Source of the DNA: Microthrixaceae bacterium
GTDB taxonomy: Bacteria; Actinomycetota; Acidimicrobiia; Acidimicrobiales; Iamiaceae
Assembly: GCA_016702505.1 (NCBI GenBank)
Contig: JADJDU010000030.1
Location: forward strand, 248,001-312,000
Direction of reading: 5' to 3'
DNA: 64,000 bases
Positions 16,614 to 25,703 of this stretch are shown piece after piece. The position numbers were made by a program, and so were the translations under genes. The notes beneath the pieces were generated by a model, which was given only the letters and a program-made list of their open reading frames with translations, had not been told where the DNA came from and made no database searches. How positions within the stretch are numbered: position 1 is the stretch's first letter; each line of letters opens with the position of its first letter.

Positions 16614-18077
16614 TCAGCGGGCCACACCCCACAAGGCCAGGCACTTCTCCGCACCCTCCATCGACACCGGACGGAACACCTGGAACTTCTCCCGCCACAC
16701 CGACACCGGCTGGTTGAGCAGCGGATCGTCACCGGCGCGAGCGGTTTCAGTCACGCGGCCCTGGTGGCGGTAGGTGATCGCCACATCGGGATGGTCAGCC
16801 ACGTAGCTGCGTAGCTGGGTACGGGTGATGGCCAGGCCTTGAAGCGCGTATTGCTCCAAGCCCGGGTCACTGGAGCCCATGATCTCGACCAGATCTCGGT
16901 GTTCCTCGGTCAACGGGAGACCCCACCTAATCACGAAGTGGTTCGAGTTTCCGTCGACCACCGACAGGTTGGCGTACATGTTCCAGCTTCCAGCGGTGCG
17001 CACCTCCAAATAGGGAAGGGTCCCGTTCGCAAAGGCCAAGATCGGGATCACCATCAGCCAAGCCGGCGGTCTACCCAACGGGGTTGCAGATCCGTCAGGT
17101 TGACGGTGGACGTATCGCGCCACCACCACGATCACCGCCACGATGGTCGGTTGCCACAGCCACCACAGGAGGGAACGAGACGAATCGAAGCGGGGTACCG
17201 ACAGTTCTGCGGCCAAGCCGGTCACGGCCACGAAGGCGACGACCCCACCGCGGATGGTCTGGGTGCGGAGGTTGAGCCGTTCGGCCGCTGATTCCGTCAG
17301 GCTCTTCCCCCTGTCGAGCACGCGGGTGAAGAAGCCGACGGGGAGGAAGCTCAGGTAGATGACCGTGAGCAACGACGAGAAGTCGACGATCTGGTGGGAC
17401 TTGTCGATCGACAGCACGGCGTGGAACGCGATGGCCAGCACGACACCCCACACACGGGTGCGACGGAGCATGAGCAACCACGGGATGATCAGCTCCACGA
17501 TGGTGGTGCCGAAGATGACAGCCCACTGCACGAACGACTGATCCGCCACCCCGAGGGAACCCACCCCGATCGAGGTGAGCGATTCGTCGAGGAACACAAC
17601 CGCGCAGCTCACCGCCGGGTCGAAGAAGCTGCTGTTCAGCTTGTCGAACGATGCCCACAGGTAGAAGGCCAAGAAGGTCCACCTGACGGTGGGGATGAAC
17701 CAGCGCGCCAGACCAACCTGAACGAGGTCGAGCCGCTCGGCCGCGCCGCCGTCGGTTCGCCACGCCACGAACATCGCCGACGCCAGGACCACCAGCAAGG
17801 AGACGGCGAACATCGCGGTCAGGGTCCAGTGGTTGGATAGCTGCGGAGCCTCGTCCCACGCCGTTGCCAACACACCGACGCCCAGCACCGTCAGGCCGAG
17901 CGGTCGAGCAGGCCGAGCCAGGGCCATGACCGCTCCCCCGAGGAGCAACAGGTGTGCCGGATCCGGGTCACCTCTGGTGTTACCCATCAGGTGTGTCCAT
18001 GCCGCCAGGGCCAGCCCTGCGGTGAACACCACCAGAAGGCTGTGTTCATCCCGGGTGAGGCGTCCCTCCTGTGCCAT
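16614..18077 (-). CDS. Polytopic membrane protein, HTTM/DoxX-like
   Basis: A 487-residue protein with about nine hydrophobic segments in the first 360 residues. The pattern RWTFLAFYLWASFDKLNSSFFDP is similar to HTTM and DoxX-type proteins, where a helix ends in a K-LN/F motif. The C-terminal 120 residues are soluble (GLPLTEEHRDLVEIMGSSDPGLEQYALQ) and probably extracytoplasmic. HTTM domains are distantly related to vitamin-K-dependent carboxylases, but no catalytic lysine can be assigned with confidence here. Diverges from a lipoprotein gene 55 bases away. Function unknown. Confidence 0.65.
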   Translation of the reverse strand: MAQEGRLTRDEHSLLVVFTAGLALAAWTHLMGNTRGDPDPAHLLLLGGAVMALARPARPLGLTVLGVGVLATAWDEAPQLSNHWTLTAMFAVSLLVVLASAMFVAWRTDGGAAERLDLVQVGLARWFIPTVRWTFLAFYLWASFDKLNSSFFDPAVSCAVVFLDESLTSIGVGSLGVADQSFVQWAVIFGTTIVELIIPWLLMLRRTRVWGVVLAIAFHAVLSIDKSHQIVDFSSLLTVIYLSFLPVGFFTRVLDRGKSLTESAAERLNLRTQTIRGGVVAFVAVTGLAAELSVPRFDSSRSLLWWLWQPTIVAVIVVVARYVHRQPDGSATPLGRPPAWLMVIPILAFANGTLPYLEVRTAGSWNMYANLSVVDGNSNHFVIRWGLPLTEEHRDLVEIMGSSDPGLEQYALQGLAITRTQLRSYVADHPDVAITYRHQGRVTETARAGDDPLLNQPVSVWREKFQVFRPVSMEGAEKCLALWGVAR

Positions 18078-18132
18078 CGCCTGGGAACCTAGGCGACAGG
18101 TCCGGAGTGGGGGAAGGATCTACGATTCAGTC

Positions 18133-18651
18133 GTGACCCATTACACACAGACCACCGAGCAGCACCACAGCACCAGCCGTGCAGTTTCTTGGCTGGGCCT
18201 GGTTGTCGGACTGATCCTTTTCGCATCGGCATGTGGGGTCACGGCCGGCGAACAGGTCAGCGCCGGTCGGGAGGCCGATGGCGACGGAGCGGTCACGACC
18301 ACCACCGAATCGCCAGCAGAGGAGCCGACCGACACGACAGACGGGGGCGAGGACGACCCTGGATCGGAGACCGAAGACACCACCGGTTCCACCCAGGACA
18401 GCACCACGACCACCACTGAGGGCTCCGGGTTCGAGGTTCAACCGGGTGACCAGATGATGCGCGATGCCCTCATCCAAGGGTTCACCATGATGGGCTTGAC
18501 CCAGGAGCAGGCCGAGTGCTTGGCCGATGGCTACATGGAGGCCGGGATCACCGACCCCAACGCCAACGTCGATGTCACCCAGTTGATGGACGTGTTCACC
18601 CAGTGCGGCGTGTCCATGGAAGACCTGGGCAACCTCGGAGCGGGAGCCTGA
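18133..18651 (+). CDS. Putative secreted lipoprotein
   Basis: A 172-residue protein from a GTG start at 18133. A hydrophobic segment (WLGLVVGLILFASAC) ends in a lipobox-like ASAC, so the mature protein is probably lipid-anchored at Cys. A Thr/Asp/Glu-rich linker (TTTTESPAEEP..TTTTTEGS) follows, then a folded C-terminal domain of about 60 residues with two cysteines (QAECLADGY and FTQCGVS). The longer open frame from 17833 has no coding character before 18133. Function unknown; the small two-Cys domain resembles other short actinobacterial exported domains. Confidence 0.7.
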   Translation: MTHYTQTTEQHHSTSRAVSWLGLVVGLILFASACGVTAGEQVSAGREADGDGAVTTTTESPAEEPTDTTDGGEDDPGSETEDTTGSTQDSTTTTTEGSGFEVQPGDQMMRDALIQGFTMMGLTQEQAECLADGYMEAGITDPNANVDVTQLMDVFTQCGVSMEDLGNLGAGA

Positions 18652-18662
18652 GGCGGGCTGCC

Positions 18663-20081
18663 TCAGTCAGATCCTGGCCTTCGCACGTCCTCCCAATCAG
18701 GGTCACCCCGGTAGCTGGCCGGTAGCGCCCGGGCCAGTTCCTCGGGGGTGGGTTCGCGCGACACCCGTGCCTCTGCGGGGAGGAGGTCTGAGATCGCGGC
18801 CATGATCCGCTTGGTGTCGGCGTCGAGGCTCCTTCCTGCGAGCTTCACCGGCTCCCCCACCCGGATGCGCACGGTGGGCGGATGCCCGATCGCCAATACG
18901 TTCGGGGTCCGTGAGTTGCGAGGCCAGACCCGTTCTGTACCCCACAGGCCGATCGGCACCACCGGTGCGCCGCTGAGCCGGGCCAGCTTGGCTGCCCCCC
19001 ACCGACCCTTCAGCTCGGGGTCGAACAGTGCCCGACCTCGTGGGATCGTGCCCTGCGGCATGATCACCACGGCTTCTCCCGCGGCGAGGGCCTCGGCTGC
19101 CGCGGCCAGCGGCTCATCTGATCCCGAGCCCCGGTCTACCCGTATGCCACCGAATGCGGCCACCATCTGTCCCACGAGCGGGGCGTCGAACACCTCTTTC
19201 TTGCCCAGGAACCGAGCCGGGCGGTTCACCCGCCCCATGGTGTACCCGATGGCCAGCGGGTCGAAGTAGGAGCGGTGGTTGCCCACGATGATCGCCGGAC
19301 CGGTGCGTGGCAGGTTGTCAATTCCGTCGACGTCGAAACGGACCCATGGGAACAGTTCGGGCTGGGCGAGCATCTGAAGCGCCCGTTGTGGTTCCACCCC
19401 GGCGACCTTGGGCACAGACGCCGGAACGTCGAAGTGCTTGACCGGCCAACGGCGCAGCATGGCGACCACCTGCAGCCGGGGATCGGGGTTGACAGCGGTG
19501 GGATGGGCGACGGCGCTGAGCAGGGGTAGGTCATAGACCGAGTCCGAGTAGGCGTGGCTGGCCGAGACGTCGACCCCGTTGCTTCCAGCCCAGTCCCGCA
19601 CCGCGGCCAGCTTGCCGGGCCCCCAGACGAAGTGGCCGTCGATCGATCCGTCGTAGCGACCGTCCACCTCGCCGTACCTGGTGGCGATCACGGCGTCCAT
19701 GCCCAACGCTCTGGCCAGAGGTTCGACAAGATCGAAGGGCGAGGTGGTGGCCATGACCACCTGGCGTCCCTCCGAGCGGTGGCGCTCGATCTCTTGGCGG
19801 GCGAACCCGGGCACCGCGGCCAGCAAGGGGGCAACCGAGGCCTCGCCAGCCGCTTTCACCTTGGACCGTTCCCAACCCGAGGCAGCCCTGGCCATCTGCC
19901 GGGTGGCAACCATGCTCGGGATCGTCTCACCGATCACGTCGAAGAGCTTGAACACCAAGGACTCGCCCGGGATCGACCGATCAGGTAGCAGCCCCTCCCG
20001 CTTGAGGCTCGTGCTGAACTCAGGGCCGCTGGCCCCTCGCAGGAGGGTGCGGTCTAGGTCGAAGAACGCTGCCGTGCTCAC
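18663..20081 (-). CDS. Bifunctional HAD-IB hydrolase / 1-acylglycerol-3-phosphate acyltransferase (PlsC fusion)
   Basis: A 472-residue fusion. The N-terminal half is a HAD-IB phosphatase: motif I FFDLDRTLL with Asp8 and Asp10, motif II MATTSP, motif IV YSDSVYDLPLL. The C-terminal half is a PlsC acyltransferase with NHRSYFDP (H-x4-D catalytic pair) and MPQGT in place of the usual FPEGT. The same architecture exists in mycobacterial PlsC (Rv2483c-type). It would acylate lysophosphatidic acid and possibly dephosphorylate the product in membrane lipid or triacylglycerol synthesis. Convergent with the lipoprotein gene. Confidence 0.88.
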   Translation of the reverse strand: MSTAAFFDLDRTLLRGASGPEFSTSLKREGLLPDRSIPGESLVFKLFDVIGETIPSMVATRQMARAASGWERSKVKAAGEASVAPLLAAVPGFARQEIERHRSEGRQVVMATTSPFDLVEPLARALGMDAVIATRYGEVDGRYDGSIDGHFVWGPGKLAAVRDWAGSNGVDVSASHAYSDSVYDLPLLSAVAHPTAVNPDPRLQVVAMLRRWPVKHFDVPASVPKVAGVEPQRALQMLAQPELFPWVRFDVDGIDNLPRTGPAIIVGNHRSYFDPLAIGYTMGRVNRPARFLGKKEVFDAPLVGQMVAAFGGIRVDRGSGSDEPLAAAAEALAAGEAVVIMPQGTIPRGRALFDPELKGRWGAAKLARLSGAPVVPIGLWGTERVWPRNSRTPNVLAIGHPPTVRIRVGEPVKLAGRSLDADTKRIMAAISDLLPAEARVSREPTPEELARALPASYRGDPDWEDVRRPGSD

Positions 20082-20162
20082 AGCGGCATCCTAAGGGCTT
20101 GGCCCTGATCCCATATCCGGAGCGGCGGCGCCGCCGAACCCCGTCACCTCCGAGTTGTGAGG

Positions 20163-20879
20163 TCAGGTGAGGGCGAGGGCGGCGGGGAACAGAACGTTGT
20201 TCTCCTTGTGGATGTGGGTGAAGGTGTCCTTCTCCACCCGTTCGAGGCCCTCAAAGGTGGCGACGTAGGAGCCGCAGGCATCAGCGGGGACAGTGAAGTC
20301 GTCGGTCAGCGCCCTGATCCGACCCAGGATCTCGCCGGTCATCTCGTGTTCACGCATCATCTGGGCGATGGGATGCTGAGCGGATCCGCAGTGGGCGATG
20401 CCATCGGAGTCGTCGGCTCCGGTGTCGAGTGAGCGAATCAGAGGGAAGAGGATCATCTCCTCCTTGGCCATGTGGGGCTCCATGTCGTCGTGAAGCTCGA
20501 CCACGGTCTGAGCCAAGGCGTGGAGCTCGGGGTGGCGGTCGCCGTGGACGGCGGCGATCTTGGCCGACAGCTCCACGAGCCGGGGCAGTTCAGCGTGAAG
20601 GTAGGCGTGGTGGGTGGCGACGATGTGTTCGGTCAGTTCCGTGGGTGACAGGAGTCGCAGATCTTCACCCGGCCTGGCCGAGTCGTCGATGGTCGCGGCC
20701 GAGCTGAGGATCTCCTCGAGAACCTCGTCTGGGTCGACCCCCGCCGCGGTCGCCGCCTCCACCAGGGAACGACGACCGTGGCAGCAGTAGTCGATTCCCA
20801 ACCGCTGGAACACCGCTGCGGCTCCGGGATGAGCGGTCACCAGATCTCCCAGCGTGTGGGCCGAGTCGATGGTGGTCAT
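20163..20879 (-). CDS. Iron-sulfur cluster repair di-iron protein (RIC/ScdA/YtfE family)
   Basis: A protein of about 238 residues. The N-terminal ScdA_N domain has the hallmark DYCCHG at residues 30-35. The hemerythrin-like domain carries the di-iron ligands in HIVATHHAYLHAELP, LHDDMEPHMAKEE, REHEMTGEIL and THIHKENNVLFP. The family repairs [Fe-S] clusters damaged by nitric oxide or oxidants. ATG 20879 is chosen because it starts one base after the stop of the Rrf2 gene; the frame extends to 20918 inside that gene. Co-transcription with the Rrf2 regulator is near certain. Confidence 0.92.
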   Translation of the reverse strand: MTTIDSAHTLGDLVTAHPGAAAVFQRLGIDYCCHGRRSLVEAATAAGVDPDEVLEEILSSAATIDDSARPGEDLRLLSPTELTEHIVATHHAYLHAELPRLVELSAKIAAVHGDRHPELHALAQTVVELHDDMEPHMAKEEMILFPLIRSLDTGADDSDGIAHCGSAQHPIAQMMREHEMTGEILGRIRALTDDFTVPADACGSYVATFEGLERVEKDTFTHIHKENNVLFPAALALT

Positions 20880-20880
20880 G

Positions 20881-21339
20881 TCATTGCTCCTTGGTGATTG
20901 TTCGGGATGCGGCTCCATTGGATGCCGCTGCGATGGCGACCCCTCGGGTCGCCAGGTCTAAGACCGTGGTGGACGCCAGGGTTGAGGTGAGGAGGTGGCG
21001 AGCCTGAGCCCAGGCGTCGTGCACCGCGCATGGACTGGCGGAATCGCAGGGCCGATCGACCACGACGCATCGTCCGGTGTCGGTTGGCCCGTCGGCGGCC
21101 TCGATGACGTCGAGCAGCGAAACCGTCGCCAGATCCACACCGAGGGCGTAGCCACCGGTTGGCCCGGGCTCAGATCTCACCCATCCAGCGCGAACCAAGG
21201 GACCGACCACTTGGGGAACGAAGCCATTGGTGGTTCCGAGCTCCTCGGCGAGGTCGCCAGCCTTGAGCCGGTCCCGCCCCGCCAACACCACCAGCGTGCG
21301 GGCCGCTAGGTCGGCCTTCCTGGTCAGCTCCAGTCTCAT
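20881..21339 (-). CDS. Rrf2 family transcriptional regulator (NsrR-like)
   Basis: A 152-residue Rrf2 regulator: MRLELTRKADLAARTLVVLA, the helix-turn-helix LAEELGTTNGFVPQVVGPLV, then the wing GGYALG. Three cysteines at 91, 98 and 104 (spacing C-x6-C-x5-C) are placed as the cluster ligands of NsrR/IscR proteins. With the RIC gene immediately downstream, an NO-sensing NsrR-like role is the best inference. A perfect 12-bp inverted repeat overlaps its first base, so it very probably represses its own operon. No Shine-Dalgarno is obvious; the message may be leaderless. Confidence 0.88.
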   Translation of the reverse strand: MRLELTRKADLAARTLVVLAGRDRLKAGDLAEELGTTNGFVPQVVGPLVRAGWVRSEPGPTGGYALGVDLATVSLLDVIEAADGPTDTGRCVVVDRPCDSASPCAVHDAWAQARHLLTSTLASTTVLDLATRGVAIAAASNGAASRTITKEQ

Positions 21340-21367
21340 AGTCTCATAGTAGGAGACTATGAGACTA
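21339..21367. promoter_or_regulatory. Putative Rrf2 operator, perfect 12-bp inverted repeat
   Basis: TAGTCTCATAGT, 5-base spacer AGGAG, ACTATGAGACTA: a perfect 12-bp dyad beginning at the start codon of the Rrf2 gene. The left arm is partly duplicated (AGTCTCAT twice, 21332-21347). Position and symmetry fit autorepression of the rrf2-ric operon. Confidence 0.7.
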
Positions 21368-21506
21368 CGGGCAACGACACCTGCCCCATGTCACACCACG
21401 CCGAGGAATGGCGAGCACAGGAAGGACCGGTCTCGGACCCTGCTATCTCCGGGCTTATCTCCGGGCTATCTCCGGACCCGGGGGTGATGCCGTGGCTCTC
21501 CAGCGA

Positions 21507-22415
21507 CTAGCAGGTGCCGCCGGTGCCGAAGTCCTGGGTCCAGTAGACGGTTCCGTTAGCGGCAACGGCACGACCGAGCCCGATGTGGGTGAAAGCCGGG
21601 TTGAGGATGTTGGGCCGGTGGTTGGGCGAAGCCAACCATCCCGCCATGGCCGTCGCCGGCGTCGGGTAGCCGTTGGCCACGTTCTCGGCCCACAGAGCAG
21701 CCCTCAGGTAGCCAGACCGGTTCAGCCGCGTCTCGAGCGAGGCACCGTCGGAACCGACGTGGCTGAGTCGGTTGTAGGCAGCCTGGTCGGCGGCGTGGGC
21801 CTGCGCCGCCCTGGTGAGAGCCGGGCAGGAGGTCAAGGCAGGTAGTCCGGCTCGGGCCCGCTCGCCGTTGACCAGCGCCATCAACTCGGCGCTCCAACTC
21901 ACAGCGGGCGGGGCTGGGGGAACGGTGCCGGTCTTGCGCTGGAACTCATCTGACTCCGAGAATCCGACCATGACCATGCCGCGGGTCTCACCGGCTGACA
22001 GACGGCCAACCCAATGGGATCGACCAGAGCCATCGGGGCTGCGACCGAGCACGTTTCGGTAGACCAAGTCGATGAACTCGGCATCGGAAAGCGAGCCGTA
22101 GCGCTTCTTGAACTCGTCGGAACGTGAGAAGAACTCCGAGATCTGGATCAACGACATCCGACCACTGGCCAGAGTGTTGGACCAGTAGTCCCAGCCCGCT
22201 GGCTCTGGGTCTCGCAGGAAGTAGGCGCGGTACAACCGGTACACCGAGTGTCGATGAGCGGTTGTGGCCGCCTTTTGGACCGACCCCACCTCGGTCTTCA
22301 CCGACGCCTGGGCCAGCCCAGCACCCCCAAGGAGCGAGGCCGACAGAGCCAATCCCACCGCTAGCGCCATCGCCCGGACCGGGCGCTGCGTCGTATGTGT
22401 TCTGAAGTCTCCCAT
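21507..22415 (-). CDS. Secreted CAP/SCP-domain protein with DUF4214 repeats
   Basis: A 302-residue protein starting MGDFRTHTTQRPVRAMALAV with a good Shine-Dalgarno (GGGGGAGAGG). Residues ~12-37 are a signal peptide ending near GLAQASV. DUF4214 units occupy ~50-165 (VYRLYRAYFLRDPEPAGWDYW and VYRNVLGRSPDGSGRSHWVGRL). The C-terminal CAP domain (~178-300) has LMALVNGERARAGLPAL, HAADQAAYNRLSHVG, and GWLASPNHRPNILNPAFTHIG, the bacterial SCP/YkwD pattern. Exported; function in bacteria not established. A frame extension to 22484 is rejected because of the signal peptide and RBS. Confidence 0.87.
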   Translation of the reverse strand: MGDFRTHTTQRPVRAMALAVGLALSASLLGGAGLAQASVKTEVGSVQKAATTAHRHSVYRLYRAYFLRDPEPAGWDYWSNTLASGRMSLIQISEFFSRSDEFKKRYGSLSDAEFIDLVYRNVLGRSPDGSGRSHWVGRLSAGETRGMVMVGFSESDEFQRKTGTVPPAPPAVSWSAELMALVNGERARAGLPALTSCPALTRAAQAHAADQAAYNRLSHVGSDGASLETRLNRSGYLRAALWAENVANGYPTPATAMAGWLASPNHRPNILNPAFTHIGLGRAVAANGTVYWTQDFGTGGTC

Positions 22416-22620
22416 GGTCGCCTCTCCCCCGGGGTGAATGTTCAGTTCCTCGGACCGTAGCACGATCCGTAGCGCCAGAACCACTCATCGCAGCCCCCAC
22501 GACCGCGTGCATTGAGACGTGACACGCCAACGGGCTCGCCGACCGTCCGAAGGCTCCTGTGTGCGACCATGGCGTTAGCCGGATGAACGGTTCGGCCACG
22601 CCGTTCGACCGAGCCTTCGC

Positions 22621-22740
22621 TTAGGAGGCGAGCCATCAGGCGGACCGACCCATTGGCACGGCATGGCCAGACCGAGGCGAAGCCTCGGTCTGGTCAACCT
22701 GGTAGCGACGACGACCGGACCTATCCGCTAGGCCCCTTAG
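22621..22740. repeat. Dispersed hairpin repeat R1, forward, best-preserved copy
   Basis: Order: TTAGGAGGCGAGCC, GGCGGACCGACCCAT, GGCACGGCATGG, the hairpin CCAGACCGAGGC-GAA-GCCTCGGTCTGG (12-bp perfect stem, 22667-22693), GTCAACCTGG, then GCGACGACGACCGGACCTAT and CCGCTAGG. It lies between the divergent CAP-protein and LysR genes. Bases 22416-22620 next to it hold no other gene or element that I can see. Confidence 0.75.
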
Positions 22741-22928
22741 AACAGGAAGCGACCGGCCAAGGGGGAGGCCGGTCGCTTCTACGGTCTGAGCGGCAGGGGA
22801 ACCGCTCGACCCGTCGCTCGAGGCCGGGAGGGGGACCCGTTGCCTCGGCGGTCTTGGTAAGCAAAGTATCGCCTTTTGCAAGCAATCTGTCCAACAGTTC
22901 TTCCAGATACTCGCTATCATATTTGCCG
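22741..22928. promoter_or_regulatory. Intergenic control region upstream of LysR gene
   Basis: The last 60 bases (AGCAAAGTATCGCC, TTGCAAGCAATC, ATACTCGCTATCATATTTGCC) are far more AT-rich than their surroundings and contain TATCAT six to nine bases before the start region. This suggests a promoter and regulator sites for the LysR gene. No single box can be fixed from sequence alone. Confidence 0.35.
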
Positions 22929-23840
22929 ATGGACCTTCGCCAGCTTGCCGCCCTCACCGCCGTTGCCGACCACCGCAGCTTCTCGGCCGCGGCTCGGGCC
23001 CTTCACACGGTGCAGTCGAACATCTCCACCCACGTGGCCCGGTTGGAACGGGAGCTGGGCACCAGCCTCGTCGACCGCTCCACTGGGCACCTGACCGAGG
23101 CCGGTGAAGTCGTGGTGGCCCGAGCACGCCAGATCCACCTCGAACTGGCTGCCATCAGCGCCGATGTCACGTCGACATTGGGCGAGGTGGCGGGAAATGT
23201 TCGGCTCGGAGTCATCGGTACGACCGGCCGGTGGTTGCTGCCTGCCCTGCTCAACTCGCTCACGGTCGCCTATCCCCGCGTCCGCCTGGTAACGGTGGAT
23301 GCCACCACGACCTCGCTACTCCCCCAGTTGGCCGCTGGTCGCTTGGACCTGGCGGTGGTCAATCTGCCGGCCAGTGATCCCGACGTAGACGTGGAGCCAC
23401 TGTTCGACGAAGACCACGTCGTCCTCGCCCCGCTCAGTCACCCCCTGGCGGAGCACAAGAGTCTCGACCTAGCCGATCTCGCCAAGGTTCCACTTCTGCT
23501 GGAACCGGCAGGAACCGGGTTCCGGGATCATCTCGACGCCGATGCACAGAGGGCGGGCGTCGTTCTTTGCGCCCAAGCCGAGATCGACGGAATGCGCCTG
23601 CTGGCCTCGCTGGCCTACCAGGGGTTCGGTGCCGCGGTGCTGCCCGCCAGCGCCGTGGTGGACCGGGGTGACGGAACCTGGAAAGCCATCCCGCTGAGCG
23701 GCACGACCAGGCGCGGCGTGGGTCTGGCCCTGCCCCGACGTGGACGCCAGACCGCTCCCGCCCGAGCCACCGTCGAGGTTCTTCGAGACGTCGTCCAACA
23801 GCAGGTTCCCAACCTTTCGGGGCTCCATCTCCTGTCCTGA
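22929..23840 (+). CDS. LysR family transcriptional regulator
   Basis: A 303-residue regulator starting MDLRQLAALTAVADHRSFS, with winged-helix AARALHTVQSNISTHVARLERELGTSLVDRS and a periplasmic-binding-like effector domain (GNVRLGVIGTTGRWLLPALL, GRLDLAVVNLP, GFGAAVLPASAV). The in-frame extension upstream crosses repeat R1 and is rejected. It is followed 121 bases later by citrate synthase in the same direction and preceded by a repeat. A role in regulating the citrate synthase gene is possible but unsupported by a visible site. Confidence 0.9.
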   Translation: MDLRQLAALTAVADHRSFSAAARALHTVQSNISTHVARLERELGTSLVDRSTGHLTEAGEVVVARARQIHLELAAISADVTSTLGEVAGNVRLGVIGTTGRWLLPALLNSLTVAYPRVRLVTVDATTTSLLPQLAAGRLDLAVVNLPASDPDVDVEPLFDEDHVVLAPLSHPLAEHKSLDLADLAKVPLLLEPAGTGFRDHLDADAQRAGVVLCAQAEIDGMRLLASLAYQGFGAAVLPASAVVDRGDGTWKAIPLSGTTRRGVGLALPRRGRQTAPARATVEVLRDVVQQQVPNLSGLHLLS

Positions 23841-23961
23841 TCACCCGCTTGTCCGGCGAGGGCCGTGGGACCGGTACCATCCAGGTGACGGGTCGCCGGT
23901 CGATCTCCGGTGACGGCACGGCGTCTCGTCGCACCTACGAAGCATGAGGCAGGAGCGAAAC

Positions 23962-25230
23962 GTGACCGAGAGCGTGACCATCACCGACAACCGCACGGGT
24001 GAGTCCATCGAGATCCCCATCGTCGACGGTGGCATCGACGCCGGCAGCTGGAAGAAGCTGCTTGGAAACATCTGGTTCGCCGACCCCGGCTTCACCCAGA
24101 CCGCCGCCACCGAGTCGGCCATCACCGAACTCGACGGAGATGCCGGCATCCTTCGCTACCGCGGCTACCCGATCGAGCAGCTCGCCGAGCACTCCACCTA
24201 CCTCGAGGTGGCCTATCTCCTCATCTACGGCGAGCTACCCACCGCCGACCAGTACGAGCAGTGGACCCACGACATCACGTACCACACGTTCATTCACGAG
24301 AACGTCCGCAAGCGGACCCTCGAAGGTTTCCACCACGACGCCCACCCCATGGGAATGCTGGTGTCGACCGTCGCAGCGTTGTCGACCTTCTATCCCGAAG
24401 CCAAAGAGATCCACGACGACTACATCCGCAACAAGCAGATCGTTCGGGCCATCGCCAAGATGCCCACCCTGGCCGCTGGTGCCCACCGGTCCAGCGTCGG
24501 AATGCCCTTCGTCTATCCCGACAACACCTTGGACTTCACCTCCAACTTCTTGTCGATGATGTGGAAGATCGCCGAGCCCCACTACCAAGCCGATCCGGTG
24601 CTGGCCCGGGCGCTCGACGTGTTGTTCATCCTTCACGCCGACCACGAGCAGAACTGCGGCACCACGGCCATGCGAGTGATTGGTTCGTCCCACGCCGATC
24701 CGTACTCTGCGCTGGCCGGAGCCACCGCAGCTCTCTACGGACCTCGACACGGGGGAGCCAACGAGGCCGTCATCAAGATGCTCACCGAGATCGGCAGCAT
24801 CGACAACGTGGCCGACTACGTGAAGTCGGTCAAGGAAGGCAAGGGTCGACTTCAGGGCTTCGGCCACCGGGTGTACAAGAACTACGACCCGAGGGCCACG
24901 ATCATCAAGAAGACCGCAGACGAGGTCTTCGAGGTGACCGGCAAGAACCCACTGCTAGACATCGCTCTCAAGCTGGAAGAGGTGGCGCTCGCAGACGACT
25001 ACTTCGTTAGCCGCAAGCTCTACCCCAACGTCGACTTCTACTCGGGCCTCATCTACCAGGCCATGCGGTTCCCGATCGAGATGTTCACCGTGCTGTTCGC
25101 CATTCCGCGCACCGCGGGTTGGCTGGCTCACTGGCGTGAGCTCGTCCTTCAGGACCAAAAGATCGCTCGGCCCCGTCAGCTCTACACCGGCTCCGGCCCC
25201 CGTGACTACGTAGCCATGGATGCCCGCTGA
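23962..25230 (+). CDS. gltA: Citrate synthase
   Basis: A 422-residue type II citrate synthase, condensing oxaloacetate and acetyl-CoA. Seen: FADPGFTQTAATESAITELDG, GILRYRGYPIEQLA, ILHADHEQNCGTTAMR, GPRHGGANEAV, and GFGHRVYKNYDPRA with the catalytic histidines. GTG 23962 is chosen over ATG 23944 because AGGAG at 23951-23955 is spaced 6 bases before it. Mitochondrial-type aconitase lies 8 kb away, so two TCA genes share this neighbourhood. A composite repeat follows the stop. Confidence 0.95.
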   Translation: MTESVTITDNRTGESIEIPIVDGGIDAGSWKKLLGNIWFADPGFTQTAATESAITELDGDAGILRYRGYPIEQLAEHSTYLEVAYLLIYGELPTADQYEQWTHDITYHTFIHENVRKRTLEGFHHDAHPMGMLVSTVAALSTFYPEAKEIHDDYIRNKQIVRAIAKMPTLAAGAHRSSVGMPFVYPDNTLDFTSNFLSMMWKIAEPHYQADPVLARALDVLFILHADHEQNCGTTAMRVIGSSHADPYSALAGATAALYGPRHGGANEAVIKMLTEIGSIDNVADYVKSVKEGKGRLQGFGHRVYKNYDPRATIIKKTADEVFEVTGKNPLLDIALKLEEVALADDYFVSRKLYPNVDFYSGLIYQAMRFPIEMFTVLFAIPRTAGWLAHWRELVLQDQKIARPRQLYTGSGPRDYVAMDAR

Positions 25231-25245
25231 CATTCCTGTCTTGGG

Positions 25246-25660
25246 GGCCTAGCGGATAGGTCCGGTCGTCGTCGCTGCGAGGTTGATCAGACCGAGGCTC
25301 CGCCTCGGTTTAGCCATGCCGTATTCATGGGTCGGTCCGCCTATCGGCGCACCTCCTTAGCCTGGATCCGCCGAAAGGCAGAGCCTTCCGGCGGAATTCG
25401 ATCGCCGGCCTGACGTCCGACGTCTTCACTGCTGCAACCGGCAAAGCCGATCTCCGCAGGCCGGGAGCTCCGCCACAAAGGGCTCTGCCCCCGAACCCCC
25501 GCCCAGCCCTCGCGTTCCGGGTGGTCAGACAGCCGAACACCCGCGGTGGCCACCCCATAGAGCCAGCTTTGCCGGGGTGACCAGGGAGAATCGAGCACAA
25601 GCCAAGTCCGATCGGTGGATCCAGGCTGAGGAGGCGAGCCACCAAGGCGGCCGACCGTGC
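25246..25660. repeat. Composite dispersed repeat R1-R2-R3 (reverse), filling the 25.23-25.70 kb gap
   Basis: From left to right: R1 reverse (CCTAGCGGATAGGTCCGGTC, hairpin AGACCGAGGC-TCC-GCCTCGGTTT, CATGCCGTATTCATGGGTCG, 25246-25345); R2 reverse (CCGAAAGGCAGAGCCTTCCGG, 25350-25465); R3 (GGCTCTGCCCCCGAACCCCC, GTCAGACAGCCGAACACC, 25481-25590); and another R2/R1 junction fragment (GGATCCAGGCTGAGGAGGCG, 25618-25660). The gap separates convergent citrate synthase and the GNAT-ligase fusion and contains no gene. Confidence 0.7.
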
Positions 25661-25703
25661 GCTGTGGACTACGCGTCGGCCCGCCTAGCGCTACCTGTTC
25701 CCT

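Noticed and set aside
21430..21485. Short tandem repeat of CTATCTCCGGG as an operator
   Set aside because: Only three imperfect units at the 3' side of the CAP-protein gene, not in a promoter position.
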